Of a DNA stretch of 64,000 bases, positions 62,025 to 64,000 are shown piece after piece. Source of the DNA: Cornus controversa. Taxonomy: Eukaryota > Streptophyta > Magnoliopsida > Cornales > Cornaceae. How positions within the stretch are numbered: position 1 is the stretch's first letter; the number at the start of each line of letters is the position of its first letter. The stretch lies in assembly GCA_026545225.1 (NCBI GenBank), contig CM048847.1, positions 14,069,835-14,133,834 of the forward strand, written 5' to 3'. A program made the position numbers and the translations under genes. The notes under the pieces were generated by a model that saw only the letters and a list, made by a program, of their open reading frames with translations, was not told the origin of the DNA and made no database searches.

Positions 62025-64000
62025 ATGGTTGGTAGCTTACAAATTGTTTCCTTTAGATGTCCAAACGGTCGAGTTTGGAACAAAGCACCATACGATTGTG
62101 ATGAAGATCGGATTGACATGTTCGTCACTTCTTTTGGATGCTTTGATGGTCTAATTTGGAAAAAAGAAACTTACGATTCTGATTATGGCACGACTTCTCA
62201 AGGAATGGGTTTTTGAATTAGAACAACTCAAACAAAACTTGTTTAAAATCCTCGATAGCTTGGGAATTGTTTCTTTTACTTGTCCAGATGGTTGAAGTTG
62301 GCATAGAGCACCATACGGTTGTGATCATTCATGGGTGCAGCATGGAATTACTCTTTTCGATTCAGGACGTCCTGACGGTTGAATTTGGCATAAAGCAACG
62401 TATAATTCTAGGTATGGCACGATTTCACGTGGATTGGACTTTTCGAATCAGGACAAGTCAAACGAAACAAGTTCGAAACCGTTGTTGTCATTCTCTATTT
62501 TTCTGGACATCCAGATGGTCAATTCTAGCACAAAGCGCCATACGGTTGTCGTCATGCCTGATTATTGCAAGCAATAGTTCTTTCGACTCAGAACAACTCA
62601 AACAGACATGGATGAAGATCGGATCGACATGCTCGTCGTTTCTTTGGGACGCTTTGATGGTTTCATTTAGAAAAAAGCAGCGTACGATTACTATTATGGC
62701 ACGAGTTCTCTTGGAATGTGGTTTTCTAATCATAACAACTCAAATGAAACAAGTTTAAAATGGTTGGTAGCTTGCAAATTGTTTCCTTTAGATGTCGAAA
62801 CGGTCGAATTTGGAACAAAGCACCATACGGTTGTGATGAAGATCGGATTGACAGGTTCGTCACTTCTTTTGGATGCTTTGATGGTCTAATTTGGAAAAAA
62901 GAAACTTACGATTCTGATTATGACACAACTTCTCAAGCAATGGGGTTTTTGAATCAGAACAACTGAAACTAAACTTGTTTAAAATCATCGATAGCTTGGG
63001 AATTGTTTCTTTTACTTGTCCAGATGGTTGAAGTTGGCATAGAGCACCATACGGTTGTGATCATTCATGAGTGCAGCAAGGAATTACTCTTTTCGATTCA
63101 GGACGTCCTCACGGTCGAATTAGGCATAAAGCAACGTATAATTCTATGTATGGCACGATTTCACGTGGATTGGACTTTTCGAATCAGGACAGGTCAAACG
63201 AAACAAGTTCAAAACCGTTGTTGTCATTCTCTATTCTTCTGGACATCCAGATGGTCAATTCTAGCACAAAGCGCCATACGGTTGTGGTCATGCCTGGTTA
63301 TTGCAAGGAATTGTTCTTTTTGACTCAGAACAACTCAAACAAACATGGATGAAGATCGGATCGACATGCTCGTCGTTTCTTTGGGACCCTTTGATGGTTT
63401 CATTTAGAAAAAAGTAGCGTACGATTAATATTATGGCAAGACTTCGCTTGGAATGTGGTTTTCTAATCAAAACAACTCAAATGAAACAAGTTTAAAATGG
63501 TTGGTAGCTTACAAATTGTTTCCTTTAGATGTCCAAACGGTCGAATTTGGAACAAAGCACCATACGATTGTGATGAAGATCGGATTGACATGTTCGTCAC
63601 TTCTTTTGGATGCTTTGATGGTCTAATTTGGAAAAAAGAAACTTACGATTCTGATTATGGCACGACTTCTCAAGGAATGGGGTTTTTGAATCAGAACAAC
63701 TCAAACAAAACTTGTTTAAAATCCTCGATAGCTTGGGAATTGTTTCTTTTACTTGTCCAGATGGTTGAAGTTGGCATAGAGCACCATACGGTTGTGATCA
63801 TTCATGGGTGCAGCATGGAATTACTCTTTTCGATTCAGGACGTCCTGACGGTTGAATTTGGCATAAAGCAACGTATAATTCTAGGTATGGCACGATTTCA
63901 CGTGGATTGGACTTTTCGAATCAGGACAGGTCAAACGAAACAAGTTCGAAACCGTTGTTGTCATTCTCTATTTTTCTGGACATCCAGATGGTCAATTCTA
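62025..64000 (+). repeat. Four-monomer higher-order repeat, copy 6 (partial, cut by window end)
   Basis: Monomer 1 has GGTCGAGTTTGG and GAATTAGAAC with GGATTGGACTTTTCG (not GAG), and a private GGCACGAGTTCTC near 62704. Monomer 2 (62760) is an ordinary B. Monomer 3 (63497) breaks the pattern: it has AGCTTGGGAATTG rather than CTTCGG, and the GGGG form with CAACTCAAACAAAAC. That combination is otherwise seen only in the A units at 4605 and 11969. The unit is cut at 64000. Confidence 0.82.

Larger units (their letters stand above)
1..64000 (+). repeat. Satellite DNA array, 736-bp monomer, about 87 copies
   Basis: The window is filled end to end by direct tandem copies of a 735-737-bp unit. Using the ATGGTTGGTAGCTT motif as unit start, units begin at 186, 922, 1659, 2395, 3132, 3868, 4605, 5341, 6078, 6813, 7550 and so on to 62760 and 63497. 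That is 86 complete units over 63,311 bp (mean about 736.2 bp) plus partial ends. All copies have the same orientation and nothing is inserted between them. Hand counts on 480 bp of unit A give about 40% GC, with G above C on this strand. Such long homogeneous arrays are typical of eukaryotic heterochromatin (general knowledge). Centromeric function cannot be shown from sequence. I do not recognise the family. Confidence 0.97.

Noticed and set aside
1..64000. CRISPR array or other prokaryotic direct-repeat system
   Set aside because: The unit is 736 bp with no short repeat/spacer alternation. All sequence between recurring motifs is itself repeated, so there are no unique spacers.
1..64000. 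Nested transposon, LTR element or insertion in the array
   Set aside because: Unit starts stay in register to within one base across the whole window, which leaves no room for an insertion. I saw no target-site duplication, terminal repeat or transposase-like frame.
1..64000. CENP-B box (YTTCGTTGGAARCGGGA type)
   Set aside because: The required CGGG core was not seen in the units I read. TTCGAAACCG is superficially similar but does not fit the motif.
1..64000. Inverted segments within the array
   Set aside because: All monomers read in the same direction. No unit start motif was found in reverse-complement orientation on the plus strand.
1..64000. Telomeric repeats marking a chromosome end
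   Set aside because: No runs of TTTAGGG, TTAGGG or TTAGG tandem repeats are present. The window gives no evidence of subtelomeric position.

Overview
The whole 64,000-base window is one uninterrupted tandem satellite DNA array. I found no supportable protein-coding gene, RNA gene, transposon, CRISPR array or unique-sequence island. A basic unit (monomer) of 735-737 bp repeats head to tail about 87 times in a single orientation, from the partial unit at position 1 to the partial unit at 64000. This indicates a eukaryotic nuclear chromosome, in centromeric, pericentromeric, subtelomeric or knob-type heterochromatin. The species cannot be read from the sequence. A plant source is plausible but unproven.

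The array is nested at several scales. (1) Each monomer is built from six degenerate pieces, which group into three blocks of about 223, 227 and 286 bp. (2) Two monomer types, A and B, differ by about 4% and alternate to give a 1,473-bp dimer. (3) Dimers form longer higher-order repeats (HORs). Positions 1-14728 hold two nearly identical copies of a 7,364-bp ten-monomer unit. Positions 47302-64000 hold more than five copies of a 2,944-2,945-bp four-monomer unit. (4) Between these, 14.7-26 kb is mostly plain A/B dimers. The stretch from 26 to 47 kb is a mosaic of A/B hybrids, phase breaks and local duplications (3,680, 3,679 and 2,208 bp offsets).

The A-type units also carry different 3' parts ('tail haplotypes', here called I, II and III) that have been reshuffled among units. 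Every monomer length in the window is explained by two indel polymorphisms plus one isolated 1-bp deletion. Substitutions and exchange have therefore reshaped the array far more than length change. All open reading frames are by-products of the repeat: the same frames recur in each copy and are opened or closed by single-base differences.

I do not see a new biological system here in the sense of genes acting together. The interest lies in satellite architecture: the nested HORs, the strict length conservation, a 14-bp palindrome that is intact in A units and broken in B units, and the regional distribution of recombinant haplotypes. All comparisons were made by eye and were not computed exhaustively.
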